Source of the DNA: GYS-P2D sp964414425 | GTDB taxonomy: Bacteria; Bacteroidota; Bacteroidia; Chitinophagales; Saprospiraceae | Direction of reading: 5' to 3' | Assembly (NCBI GenBank): GCA_964414425.1 | Contig: CAYPWL010000007.1 | Span: forward strand, 33,460 to 97,459 | DNA length: 64,000 nucleotides | In this document: piece after piece, positions 36,770 through 46,160 of the stretch | How the letters are laid out: every line of letters begins with the position of its first letter | Position numbering within the stretch: the first letter of the stretch is position 1 | The notes under the pieces: model-generated | What the model was told of the DNA's origin: nothing | What the model saw: the letters and a program-made list of their open reading frames with translations, nothing else | Database searches by the model: none | Translations under genes and position numbers: made by a program

Positions 36770-37798
36770 ATGAGCTACAAAAATGAGATATTATTGGATG
36801 TATTCAAGGGGAAGTCTTTAGAAAGACCGCCGATATGGATTATGCGTCAAGCTGGCCGTATTCTTCCAGGCTACAGAAATATAAGATCCTCGGTTAGTGG
36901 ATTTAAAGAATTAGTCAAGAGTCCTGATCTAATCGCAGAAGTAACTGTAGAGCCAATGGATGTGTTGGGTGTAGATGCGGCTATCCTGTTTTCGGATATT
37001 TTAGTGATACCTGAGGCTATGGGCTTAGACTATGATATAGTCGAAAAGAAGGGTCCGCTTTTTCAAAAGACGGTATCGTCAGCTTCGGACGTAGACAAGT
37101 TGGTCAGTGGAGCACCTGTCATAGAGCATCTCAGCTATGTTTTTGACTCGATACATAAGACTAAGGATCGGATCGACAACAGGAATCCACTCATTGGATT
37201 CAGTGGTGCGCCATGGACTTTGTTTGCGTATATGGTTGAAGGGTCGGGGAGTAAAACCTTCTCTAAGGCGAGGAGGTTCTTGTATGAGCAACCGCAAGCC
37301 TCACATAAATTAATGTCTAAGATTACAGATAGTATCATCGTTTACCTCCAAGAGAAGATTAATTGTGGAGTTGACCTGGTACAGCTATTTGACTCTTGGT
37401 CTGATATGCTACCTGTTGACCAGTATGAAGAGTTTGCATTGCCATATGTTCAGAGAATTTTTGACTCGATTGATGGAGTGCCCAAGATATTTTTTCCTAA
37501 GGGTGGATGGTCTCTGATACCACTATTTAAAGACCTCAAGATTGATGGATTATCGATAGATTGGAAGACCTCTCCTGCTTATATAAGAGAGCATTTGGGT
37601 GATAACATCGTATTGCAAGGCAACTTGGATCCATGTCAATTATACGCTCCGGTTCTTGAGATCGAGGCTAAGACCCGCGATATGATCACGCAATTTGGTG
37701 GTCGTCATATCGTCAATTTGGGTCATGGGGTCTATCCAGATACATCTTATCAACATGTACAATCCTTTGTTCAGACTGTTAAGTCTTATAGATATTAA
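36770..37798 (+). CDS. hemE: Uroporphyrinogen decarboxylase
   Basis: HemE removes four carboxyl groups from uroporphyrinogen III to give coproporphyrinogen III. From ATG 36770 the protein has 342 residues and the family signatures PPIWIMRQAGRILPGYR near the N-terminus and GFSGAPWTLFAYMVEG in the middle. Late motifs are LSIDWKTSP, QGNLDP and NLGHGVYPDT. The longer frame from 36728 is rejected because the -7 element lies inside it. accD follows after 122 bases on the same strand. Confidence 0.95.
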   Translation: MSYKNEILLDVFKGKSLERPPIWIMRQAGRILPGYRNIRSSVSGFKELVKSPDLIAEVTVEPMDVLGVDAAILFSDILVIPEAMGLDYDIVEKKGPLFQKTVSSASDVDKLVSGAPVIEHLSYVFDSIHKTKDRIDNRNPLIGFSGAPWTLFAYMVEGSGSKTFSKARRFLYEQPQASHKLMSKITDSIIVYLQEKINCGVDLVQLFDSWSDMLPVDQYEEFALPYVQRIFDSIDGVPKIFFPKGGWSLIPLFKDLKIDGLSIDWKTSPAYIREHLGDNIVLQGNLDPCQLYAPVLEIEAKTRDMITQFGGRHIVNLGHGVYPDTSYQHVQSFVQTVKSYRY

Positions 37799-37920
37799 TG
37801 AGGTGAGTATACCCGGAAGATATAGTCTCTCGTCTGTGATTAATTGTTACATTCGCAAGGCAAATTATATTCCTGGTCAGAACAGATTATTTTATCAAGC
37901 CAAGATTTTAATGCTATTGT

Positions 37921-38766
37921 ATGGGTTGGTTTAAAAGACTTAGGGGAGGGATTCAGACTACCACGAGCGAGAAAAAAGAGGTGCCTGACGGCTTTTGGCA
38001 GAAATGCAAGTCGTGCGGAGGTACATACACAGTTCTTGAGCTCGAGAAAAATCTATTCGTATGTCCTGGATGCGATTATCACTTCAGGATAGGCTCCCAT
38101 GATTACTTCAATATTCTTTTTGGCAGTCGCTACAAGCTTATATTGGATGATATCAAATCCACTAATTTTTTAGATTGGACTGATCTAAAGTCATACGACG
38201 ATCGTCTAAAGAAAGCTCATGAGCAAACGGCACTGTCAGATGCCATTAGTGTTGCTGTTGGAAAGGTTAATAAGAAACCTATTGTTATTGCCGCTATGGA
38301 CTTCAGCTTTATTGGAGGATCTATGGGCTCAGTTGTTGGAGAAAAAATCGCACGATCAGTGGATTATTGTATCAAAGAGCGTATTCCACTGATGATCATC
38401 GCTAAGTCTGGGGGAGCACGGATGATGGAGTCAGCCTTCTCATTAATGCAACTGGCTAAGACATCTACTAAGTTGGCTCAGCTGGCCAGAGAAAAGATTC
38501 CTTATTTCTCCTTCCTTACAGATCCAACTACAGGTGGTGTTACTGCGTCATTTGCAATGTTAGGAGATATCAACTTCAGTGAACCTCGAGCACTGATAGG
38601 ATTTGCTGGTCCAAGAGTCATCAAAGAGACGATCAAAAAGGACTTGCCAGAAGGATTTCAGACATCAGAATTTTTGTTGGATCACGGCTTTCTGGACTTT
38701 ATTGTCCATAGATCGGAACTAAAAGTTAAGATCGATGACATGTTAAGTTATTTCGCCCCAGCATAA
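37921..38766 (+). CDS. accD: Acetyl-CoA carboxylase carboxyltransferase subunit beta
   Basis: AccD with AccA transfers the carboxyl group to acetyl-CoA in fatty-acid synthesis. The 281-residue protein has the N-terminal four-cysteine zinc ribbon (C29, C32, C48, C51). The crotonase-like carboxyltransferase core follows, with MDFSFIGGSMGSVVGEK, SGGARMMES, DPTTGGVTASFAMLGD and IGFAGPRVI. Its last 19 bases overlap the convergent bshC gene. Confidence 0.95.
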   Translation: MGWFKRLRGGIQTTTSEKKEVPDGFWQKCKSCGGTYTVLELEKNLFVCPGCDYHFRIGSHDYFNILFGSRYKLILDDIKSTNFLDWTDLKSYDDRLKKAHEQTALSDAISVAVGKVNKKPIVIAAMDFSFIGGSMGSVVGEKIARSVDYCIKERIPLMIIAKSGGARMMESAFSLMQLAKTSTKLAQLAREKIPYFSFLTDPTTGGVTASFAMLGDINFSEPRALIGFAGPRVIKETIKKDLPEGFQTSEFLLDHGFLDFIVHRSELKVKIDDMLSYFAPA

Positions 38767-40394
38767 GATTCTGATTCTGCTAATAGAATTACTTTAAAGT
38801 TTTTATCCATAGGGTTTAGACATTCGATCATCTGATCTATGAATGACTGTCCGTAGTTGAGATAGAACGGAATAAAGTTTTCATAGCGTTCTTGGAGTTT
38901 ATCACTACTTGGGAAGAGTTTACCCTTAAGCTTACTGATCCTATTAATAGCAACTTCATTCTTGCGCTTTTCAGCCTTGATGAGTTTATTCTCCATATTA
39001 CTCAGCACTTTTAGGAACTTAGCTTCATCCGCTTTTACGGCCCCTGATAGAGTCGGATCTATTTTAGTTGCACGCTCATGTAATTTCTCAAATAATGTTG
39101 CAGCTATATCGCGCTCTAACGAAAGATCTAATTCTGAAGTGCTCTGTTCTTTAGCATATTTAATTGCTACGAGATCATCTCGCTCAAATAGATCTGCTAT
39201 CGATAACGATAGCTTCTGCGCTTGAGCTAATGCCTTCTGATCTACTATTAAAGCCGAGTCTCGACGTATGAGCATAGGATAGGGGATCGACCACTGCTCA
39301 AACAGGGTTCCTCGCTCCATCCAATAGGCTAACTCTCCACCACCACCTACATAAGCTAAGTTAGGCAAGACTAACTCTTGATATATCGGACGTAAGACCA
39401 CGTTTGGGCTAATGTGGCCAGGATGTTGTCGTAAGTAAGATATCAGTTCAGTTTTAGTGTAGGACTGATTATTTATTTCATAGTGATCCTCGTCGGTTTT
39501 AATAACTCGATGGCGATCTCCGTCATGGATGAATATATTGACTTCTCTTGCATGAGCCTGGGACTTGAAGCCAGCGGTGTCTAATGCTTTTTGATCTGCA
39601 TTAACAGCGTGATGAGACACTTCATCTTCTATATCCTTGATGATATATGGCAAAAGCTCAGTCTTGAGCTCAGCATCGTCCATATTGATTATCATCAATT
39701 CGGTATGCCTAAATAGATTGTGAGTCAAGGTCTGCATGAACTCGCCATATGTCTTGGCAGAGGTGAAAGCATCATCGATCAATTCCTTGAGTTTGCTGGC
39801 ATGTGGCATTGAACCAAAAGTAGTCCTGACCTCATTAAGTAGATCCTCCAATCCATCCAGCGTCATCCTTCCTACCGAACCTACTTGCTCGGTTTTCCAA
39901 GTGAAAGTCTTATTGAAGTAATTCAATGATGCAATTTCATCAAAGTCGTGATCCTCACCACCCATGATGAATGTTGGGACAAACCTATATCCATCGTAGT
40001 GCTCAGTAAGATCGCGACATAGACTGATTACACTACAGATCTTGATAATATAATAGAGTGGGCCTGTTAGTATAGAAGGTTGATGCGCCGTGATAACGGT
40101 AAAAGTTTTTTCTGACGTAAGCCCTTCAATATTGTCTTTCAGCTTATCTGAGATCTTCTTGCCATTATATTGAGCTTTTACAACCTTGTGTAATAGCGCT
40201 CTGTTCGTTTTGAATTTTGATCGATTGCTGATCACCTCCTCAAATGCAGCGATACCCACATCATATTTATAGAATGGTCTTAAGGCGTCTGAATCTAACT
40301 GATAAGCCTTGTCCCGCTTTGAAAAATGAGGTATGTCCGAAAAAGAAATTGACTCTACAACTGGCACGTACAGGTATTTGAGAGAATGAATCAT
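38748..40394 (-). CDS. bshC: Bacillithiol biosynthesis cysteine-adding enzyme BshC
   Basis: The 548-residue protein matches BshC in length and pattern: an N-terminal Rossmann-like core with VITAHQPSILTGPLYYIIK and GGEDHDFDEI, then LRPIYQELVLPNLAYVGGGGELAYWM. A C-terminal coiled-coil region follows (about 430-510). BshC adds cysteine to glucosaminyl-malate to make bacillithiol, the low-molecular-weight thiol used by Firmicutes and many Bacteroidota. bshA and bshB are not in the window. It overlaps accD by 19 bases, tail to tail. Confidence 0.92.
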   Translation of the reverse strand: MIHSLKYLYVPVVESISFSDIPHFSKRDKAYQLDSDALRPFYKYDVGIAAFEEVISNRSKFKTNRALLHKVVKAQYNGKKISDKLKDNIEGLTSEKTFTVITAHQPSILTGPLYYIIKICSVISLCRDLTEHYDGYRFVPTFIMGGEDHDFDEIASLNYFNKTFTWKTEQVGSVGRMTLDGLEDLLNEVRTTFGSMPHASKLKELIDDAFTSAKTYGEFMQTLTHNLFRHTELMIINMDDAELKTELLPYIIKDIEDEVSHHAVNADQKALDTAGFKSQAHAREVNIFIHDGDRHRVIKTDEDHYEINNQSYTKTELISYLRQHPGHISPNVVLRPIYQELVLPNLAYVGGGGELAYWMERGTLFEQWSIPYPMLIRRDSALIVDQKALAQAQKLSLSIADLFERDDLVAIKYAKEQSTSELDLSLERDIAATLFEKLHERATKIDPTLSGAVKADEAKFLKVLSNMENKLIKAEKRKNEVAINRISKLKGKLFPSSDKLQERYENFIPFYLNYGQSFIDQMIECLNPMDKNFKVILLAESESYAGAK

Positions 40395-40450
40395 AAAACA
40401 AATGATAAAATTTACCTTGTGTTTAAAATCTTTGATTAATTCTCGGATAA

Positions 40451-41500
40451 ATGTTGTCTCTATTTGTACGTAAGGCTATGTATGCAGTCGTCGTGATTGT
40501 TTTAGTTGTGATAATTATTACGTCAATTATTTTCAATGCACCTGTTGATCCTACCCGGTTGACGTTCGGTCAACGAATGGATGAGAAAACCGTTGAACTA
40601 AAAAAACAACAACTGGGCCTTGATCAACCGTATCATGTTCAGCTCAGGAGATACATAGTAGATCTCTCTCCATTATTTATCGGTCCTAAGCTTAATTGGA
40701 AGCCAGACTATAATGGAATTCGTATAAGTATAGCTGACAGTTATGCTGTTGGTCTAAAGCTTCCTCATTTCAGAGAATCTTATCAGACGGGTAGATCGGT
40801 TTCAGAGATCTTGCGTCAGGCTTTTCCTCTGACTATAATTTTGGCTACAGCCTCATTAGTGTTAGCATTAGTTTTAGGACTTATTTGTGGAGTTGTAGCG
40901 GCGCTTAAGCAAAATAGCTGGGTGGATAAGTTTATAGTGGCGATCTCTACCTTGGGATACTCTGTACCGAGTTATGTGACTGCGATAGTCTTAGGAGTGA
41001 TATTCGGATATTATTTGAGATCGACCTTTGGGTTAAATATTCAAGGCAGTTTATTCGAGATTAATGACTTGGGTGATGATATCATCGTCTGGAAGAATCT
41101 ACTCTTGCCAGCAATAGCACTGGGGATACGGCCTATCGCAATTATTACTCAACTCACTCGCAGCGCTGTTATTAATGTCCTCGATGAGAAATATATTTTA
41201 GTCGCAAGATCCAAAGGAGTAAGTCAATACAAGCTTATACGAGATCATGTCTTACGTAATGCCTTTAATCCAATATTGACAGCACTGAGTGGGTGGTTCG
41301 CAGCATTGCTCGCAGGAGCTTTTTTTGTAGAGTTTATATTCAACTTTAAGGGAATTGGGTTCGTCACGGTTACTGCGCTGCTCAATTATGATGTTCCCGT
41401 AATATTAGGTTCATTAGTATGTACCAGTAGCTTGTTTATTCTTATTAACATTGTGGTCGATATGCTTTACAGCTTTTTAGATCCAAGAGTAAAATATTAG
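40451..41500 (+). CDS. ABC transporter permease, DppB/OppB type
   Basis: The 349-residue integral membrane protein has an N-terminal helix (about 8-30), a periplasmic stretch to about 110 and five more helices. The EAA-type loop is LVARSKGVSQYKLIRDHVLRNAFNP, contacting the ATPase. The TRLTFGQRMDEKT region is typical of peptide/nickel-type (DppB/OppB) permeases. No ATPase, second permease or binding protein is beside it; instead purM starts 3 bases after its stop, an unusual partner. Confidence 0.88.
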   Translation: MLSLFVRKAMYAVVVIVLVVIIITSIIFNAPVDPTRLTFGQRMDEKTVELKKQQLGLDQPYHVQLRRYIVDLSPLFIGPKLNWKPDYNGIRISIADSYAVGLKLPHFRESYQTGRSVSEILRQAFPLTIILATASLVLALVLGLICGVVAALKQNSWVDKFIVAISTLGYSVPSYVTAIVLGVIFGYYLRSTFGLNIQGSLFEINDLGDDIIVWKNLLLPAIALGIRPIAIITQLTRSAVINVLDEKYILVARSKGVSQYKLIRDHVLRNAFNPILTALSGWFAALLAGAFFVEFIFNFKGIGFVTVTALLNYDVPVILGSLVCTSSLFILINIVVDMLYSFLDPRVKY

Positions 41501-41503
41501 GAG

Positions 41504-42685
41504 ATGTCCGATCAGAATTTATCGAGGTATGATCTGCGAGGCGTGTCTGCCTCAAAGTCTGAAGTGCACGATGCAATAAAAGATATGGATAAAGGTCTAT
41601 ACCCGCTAGCCTTTTGCAAGGTGTTACCGGACTTAGTGGGCGGTAATCAGGACTATTGCAATATCATGCATGCGGATACAGCTGGGACTAAGACGAGCTT
41701 GGCATATATCTATTGGCGAGAGACTAATGACCTATCGGTATGGGCAGGTATAGTTCAAGATAGCATAGTGATGAATGTTGATGATATGGCCTGTGTGGGT
41801 TGTATAGATGATGTCATTATATCATCTACAGTAGGACGTAATAAGTCCGTAATACCGGGGACGATCATCACAGCGGTCATCCAAGCAGCAGATACTTTTA
41901 TCAAAAAGATGGCTGAGCATGATGTCAGCATCCATCTATCTGGTGGAGAGACTGCAGATGTAGGTGATATCGTACGGACTATAGATGTTGGGATAACAGC
42001 GTTTGGCAGAATGCCTCGCAGAGATGTCATCCGCAATGAGATCAAATCAGGAGACGTAATTGTTGGCTTGGCATCTTACGGTCAAGCTACTTATGAGTCA
42101 GAGTATAATGGAGGTATGGGCAGCAATGGTCTAACCTCAGCTCGTCATGACATCTTCGCTAAAGTGTATCGCGCCAAATATCCCGAAAGTTATAACCCTA
42201 ATACCCCAGAGCATCTCATCTATTCTGGAAGTAGAGAGTTAACTGAGTCAATAGATATCACTGATGATCTAAGAATCTCTGCTGGTAAGTTGATCCTGTC
42301 ACCGACAAGAACATATATCCCAATCATAAAGCAGATGCTATCTCAGCATAGAGGAAGTATTAATGGGATGATTCATTGTACGGGTGGTGCACAAACTAAA
42401 GTCATGAAGTTTGTTCACAATAAGCGTGTGATTAAGGATAATCTATTGCCCATACCACCGCTTTTTCAATTGATAGAGACTGAGTCTCAGACCACAAGGC
42501 AGGAAATGTATGAAGTATTCAATATGGGGCATAGATTAGAAGTCTATACTGATGCCTCTACAGCCCAGTCGCTAATAGAAATATCTAAGAGCTTCAATGT
42601 AGATGCTCAGATCATAGGTAGGGTAGAAGATCACAGCCACAATGAGTTGATCATCAAGGATGATCAGGGCACCTATACGTATTAA
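41504..42685 (+). CDS. purM: Phosphoribosylformylglycinamidine cyclo-ligase (AIR synthase), PurM-like
   Basis: PurM closes the imidazole ring in purine synthesis (FGAM to AIR, ATP-dependent). The 393-residue protein has the PurM-fold motifs HADTAGTKTSLAY, QDSIVMNVDDMACVG and HLSGGETADVGD, plus GLASYGQATYESEYNGGMGSNGLT. It is longer than the ~345-residue E. coli enzyme, as in other Bacteroidota AIR-synthase-like proteins. It starts 3 bases after the ABC permease and overlaps purB by 4 bases at the stops, so two purine genes meet tail to tail. Confidence 0.88.
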   Translation: MSDQNLSRYDLRGVSASKSEVHDAIKDMDKGLYPLAFCKVLPDLVGGNQDYCNIMHADTAGTKTSLAYIYWRETNDLSVWAGIVQDSIVMNVDDMACVGCIDDVIISSTVGRNKSVIPGTIITAVIQAADTFIKKMAEHDVSIHLSGGETADVGDIVRTIDVGITAFGRMPRRDVIRNEIKSGDVIVGLASYGQATYESEYNGGMGSNGLTSARHDIFAKVYRAKYPESYNPNTPEHLIYSGSRELTESIDITDDLRISAGKLILSPTRTYIPIIKQMLSQHRGSINGMIHCTGGAQTKVMKFVHNKRVIKDNLLPIPPLFQLIETESQTTRQEMYEVFNMGHRLEVYTDASTAQSLIEISKSFNVDAQIIGRVEDHSHNELIIKDDQGTYTY

Positions 42686-43995
42686 GCGTAGCCAATGTAG
42701 TTGTACGGAGTAATACCTCGTAGTTCACTTTTAAGCTCGTCAGTGGCATCGAGATCATTCATAAATTGATCAAAATCTTCCTTGCTCAGTTTCCCTTTTC
42801 CTCGAGAGAAAGCTTTGAGCAGTTCATATGGCTTTTCAAAGCCTTCTCTTTTTAGTACGGTCTGAATGGCTTCTGCCACTACGGCCCAGTTATCCAATAG
42901 GTCTTTCTCTATTTTCTCCTTGTTGACCTCTAATTTTTTGATGCCTTTCTGGAGACTCTGCATGGCCACCATGATATGACCGAATGGGACACCGATATTA
43001 CGAGTAACAGTGCTATCTGTCAAGTCTCTCTGTAGTCGTGATACAGGCAGTTTTTCTGCCAGATAACCGAGTAAGGCATTAGCCAACCCAAGGTTGCCCT
43101 CAGCATTTTCAAAGTCGATAGGGTTTACCTTGTGCGGCATAGCGCTACTACCAACTTCATTGGCGACTACCTTTTGCCTAAAGTAGTTCATGCTGATATA
43201 AGCCCAGATGTCACGAGCAAAGTCTATGTATATAGTGTTGATCCTTATAAGTATCTGAAACAGCTCTGCCAGTCCGTCGTAATTGTCTATCTGAGTTGTA
43301 TATACTTGGCGTTTAAGTCCAAGTGATGCAATCATCTGATTGATCTCATTAGGCCAGTCATGGCTCGGATAGGACACCTTATGAGCATTGAAGTTACCAG
43401 TAGCTCCACCAAACTTAGCTGTATGTTCAAATTCCTTGAGTTTCTCCAGTTGTATCCCCATTCTGTATTCGAATACTTTCATCTCTTTTCCAAGAGTTGT
43501 TGGGCTGGCAGGTTGGCCATGAGTATGAGCCAAGAGGGGGATGTCTTTGTAATCTTCAGATAAGCCAGCCAGTAACTCAAGACAATTGTCAAGATCAGGT
43601 ATGATCACCTCATTGATAGCGTCACGCACCATCATCGGCATAGCAGTATTGTTGATATCCTGACTGGTTAATCCAAAGTGTATAAATTCCAGATGGTTGT
43701 CATCAATAGTACCAAGCAGTGATTCCTTGAGGAAATACTCTATAGCCTTCACATCATGATTCGTTACTTTCTCGATGCTCTTAACTCGTTCATATGAGCT
43801 CATATCGAGAGTTGATAGGAAGCTGTCTATATCTACACCCTCGGCATCTATGATATTCATCTTGCACAGATGATTGTAATAGGCCAACTCAACATGTATT
43901 CTATATTTCATTAAGGCTGCCTCGGAGAAATAATCTTGCAAGGATGCAGTCTTAGAGGCATAGCGCCCATCTATTGGAGAGATAGCTTTTAACAT
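42682..43995 (-). CDS. purB: Adenylosuccinate lyase
   Basis: PurB cleaves SAICAR and adenylosuccinate in purine synthesis. The 437-residue protein has the fumarase/aspartase-superfamily features ISPIDGRYASKT at the N-terminus, HFGLTSQDINNTA, LLAHTHGQPASPTT and the flexible signature loop SSAMPHKVNPIDFENAEGN. It starts directly at the end of ppk1 (no intergenic base), so the two are translated from one message. Confidence 0.95.
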   Translation of the reverse strand: MLKAISPIDGRYASKTASLQDYFSEAALMKYRIHVELAYYNHLCKMNIIDAEGVDIDSFLSTLDMSSYERVKSIEKVTNHDVKAIEYFLKESLLGTIDDNHLEFIHFGLTSQDINNTAMPMMVRDAINEVIIPDLDNCLELLAGLSEDYKDIPLLAHTHGQPASPTTLGKEMKVFEYRMGIQLEKLKEFEHTAKFGGATGNFNAHKVSYPSHDWPNEINQMIASLGLKRQVYTTQIDNYDGLAELFQILIRINTIYIDFARDIWAYISMNYFRQKVVANEVGSSAMPHKVNPIDFENAEGNLGLANALLGYLAEKLPVSRLQRDLTDSTVTRNIGVPFGHIMVAMQSLQKGIKKLEVNKEKIEKDLLDNWAVVAEAIQTVLKREGFEKPYELLKAFSRGKGKLSKEDFDQFMNDLDATDELKSELRGITPYNYIGYA

Positions 43996-46050
43996 TTACT
44001 TTTCATTTCTTTTTATATAGGCATAAGTCTCCATCTGCGATCGGATCTGGAGTTTATCTTTTTCTCTCCTGTAGACATTCGTCTCGTTGTAGTTCAGGGA
44101 TCTGGCTTTTACATTATCCTTTAGTTGTAGATCCATAAGATTTTGAAGATGACTCTTGATGATATCATCATAGATGGGGAACACGACCTCGATTCTTTTG
44201 TATAGATTGCGATACATAAAGTCCGCAGAAGACATGAAGTACTTAGGATCACCACTGTTATGGAATATAAATACCCTACTATGCTCTAAGAATCTATCTA
44301 CTATGCTGTAGGCCTCGATATTTTCACTGAACATATCCGCCTTAGGGACTAATGAGCATATACCTCGTATGATCATTTTAACCTTAACTCCTGCCTGGCT
44401 GGCTTTATAGAGGAGGTCAATCATAGTTGGGTCCTGAAGGCTATTCATTTTGAGGAATATTTTTGCCTTATTACCTTTTTTAGCATTGACAATTTCCTGT
44501 TCGATACATGCGATTAGGTCAGTTGTCATGTTGAACTGCCCTACCTTCAGGTGATCGAACTGTATGCCAGTACGATCCATCGATTCTAAAAAATTAAAGA
44601 GCTTAATAGCATCTTGTGTCAGACGTGGATCCGCCGTAAACATTCCAAAATCAGAATAGACATGGGCGGTCTTCTCATGAAAATTCCCTGTACTTAGGTA
44701 GCTGTAGATTTTTTGACCTTGATTGGTTTGCTTGATTACAGTAGCGATTTTAGCATGCACCTTGATTCCTGGTATACTGTAGTGCACCTTAACGCCTGCA
44801 GCTTCAAGGCGCTCGCCCCATTGTAGATTTGCCTCTTCGTCAAATCTTGCCTTAACCTCTATAAAGGCAAATACTTGTTTCCCTAAACTTGCTGCTTTAA
44901 TCAGCGCATCCATGATGCGACTCTCTGATGCAACACGATACTGAACGATCTTAATATGAGTTACATCAGGGTCCATAGCGGCGGCCTCAAAGAAATTTAC
45001 GACTGACTGATAGCTATGATATGGAGGGTGGATTAAGTGATCTTTCTGCTCCAGGGCATGAAATATTTTTTCTGGATCTTCTAACTCATCTACCGATATC
45101 GGAGTTAGCGGAGTCTCTGTGAGATACTTGCGGCCAAATGACGGAAACTTAAAGAAATCCGAATTATTATGATATCGACCTTCGGGAAGTAAATCGTAAT
45201 CATCTAAATCAAATATTTTGAGCAACGCTTTCAAGAAGTCTTGGGGCATACTCTTGTCATACACCAATCTTGATGCTGGACCTATCTGGCGCTTTTTGAT
45301 GCTATTTTTAATCTTGGAGAGTAGATCTCCCGAAAACTCATCATCGATGTACAGCTCTGCATCACGAGTGAGCTTTATGCTGTAAGACTCAATTATTTCA
45401 TATCCTGGAAATATCCAGCTGATACAGTGTCTTACTACGTCATCTATCATGATGATGACGTGCTCTTGGTCATTATCATTGGGTAGTTCGATGAACCTTT
45501 TGAGCTCGTCTGATGGTACTTTTACAATTGCAAGCCGTTTTTCTTTGGTTTTGAGATCTTCTAAGTTAAGAGCTAAGTACAATGCACCATTGGTAAGGAA
45601 TGGCTTGATTTTTTGCTTGTTGAGGAGCACTGGCTGCACATAAGGCAGCATGTTTTCGGTAAAATAGTTTTCAATAAACTCCTTCTGCTCCATATTCATC
45701 TCCTGCCTTCTGATGAGATGAATTCCTTCCTTAGCGAGTTTCGGTAGAATCTGAGTGAAAAATATATGGCTGAACTCCGCCTTTTGATCACTGACGATGC
45801 TGAGTATCTGCCGTAACAGCGCCTTAGGTTCAAATCCGAGATCTCTGCGGGTTTTTTTTCCGATCCGCAGTAGATTGCGATGATTAGCAACTCGTACTCT
45901 GAAAAATTCATCCAGATTAGAGGAGTAGATTGCTAAGAACTTAAGCTTTTCGAGTAACGGTACAGTTGGATCTTTAGCTTCCTGTAGGACTCGATAATTA
46001 AATTCCAGCCAACTTATATCTCGATGTACATATGGTGTGATGGTTTCCAT
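43996..46050 (-). CDS. ppk1: Polyphosphate kinase 1
   Basis: PPK1 reversibly polymerises the ATP gamma-phosphate into polyphosphate. The 684-residue protein begins YVHRDISWLEFNYRVLQEA as the family does and has four domains, the last two phospholipase-D-like. The autophosphorylated histidine is in KVHAKI (E. coli H435 equivalent). Nineteen residues later, where E. coli has H454, a tyrosine is seen (YSYLSTGNFHEKTA). The promoter element at 46071-46078 and an 11-bp inverted repeat lie just upstream. It is co-transcribed with purB. Confidence 0.94.
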   Translation of the reverse strand: METITPYVHRDISWLEFNYRVLQEAKDPTVPLLEKLKFLAIYSSNLDEFFRVRVANHRNLLRIGKKTRRDLGFEPKALLRQILSIVSDQKAEFSHIFFTQILPKLAKEGIHLIRRQEMNMEQKEFIENYFTENMLPYVQPVLLNKQKIKPFLTNGALYLALNLEDLKTKEKRLAIVKVPSDELKRFIELPNDNDQEHVIIMIDDVVRHCISWIFPGYEIIESYSIKLTRDAELYIDDEFSGDLLSKIKNSIKKRQIGPASRLVYDKSMPQDFLKALLKIFDLDDYDLLPEGRYHNNSDFFKFPSFGRKYLTETPLTPISVDELEDPEKIFHALEQKDHLIHPPYHSYQSVVNFFEAAAMDPDVTHIKIVQYRVASESRIMDALIKAASLGKQVFAFIEVKARFDEEANLQWGERLEAAGVKVHYSIPGIKVHAKIATVIKQTNQGQKIYSYLSTGNFHEKTAHVYSDFGMFTADPRLTQDAIKLFNFLESMDRTGIQFDHLKVGQFNMTTDLIACIEQEIVNAKKGNKAKIFLKMNSLQDPTMIDLLYKASQAGVKVKMIIRGICSLVPKADMFSENIEAYSIVDRFLEHSRVFIFHNSGDPKYFMSSADFMYRNLYKRIEVVFPIYDDIIKSHLQNLMDLQLKDNVKARSLNYNETNVYRREKDKLQIRSQMETYAYIKRNEK

Positions 46051-46070
46051 GAGTCCTCTTAAATTTAGCC

Positions 46071-46078
46071 CAAAAGTA
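46071..46078 (-). promoter_or_regulatory. Bacteroidota -7 promoter element for ppk1-purB
   Basis: The minus strand reads TACTTTTG, an exact TAnnTTTG match, 20 bases before the ppk1 start codon at 46050. Confidence 0.55.
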
Positions 46079-46082
46079 AGTT

Positions 46083-46120
46083 TTATAATAAAGGAAATTA
46101 TACTTTCGACTTTATTATAA
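46083..46120. promoter_or_regulatory. Perfect 11-bp inverted repeat between ppk1 and tpiA
   Basis: TTATAATAAAG (46083-46093) is mirrored exactly by CTTTATTATAA (46110-46120) across a 16-base spacer. It covers the region directly upstream of the ppk1 -7 element and precedes tpiA by 40 bases. It lacks a T-run outside the arms, so it is more likely an operator than a terminator. Confidence 0.5.
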
Positions 46121-46160
46121 GGATGTGATTATCACATGCTGTTTATATATAAGTCATCTC

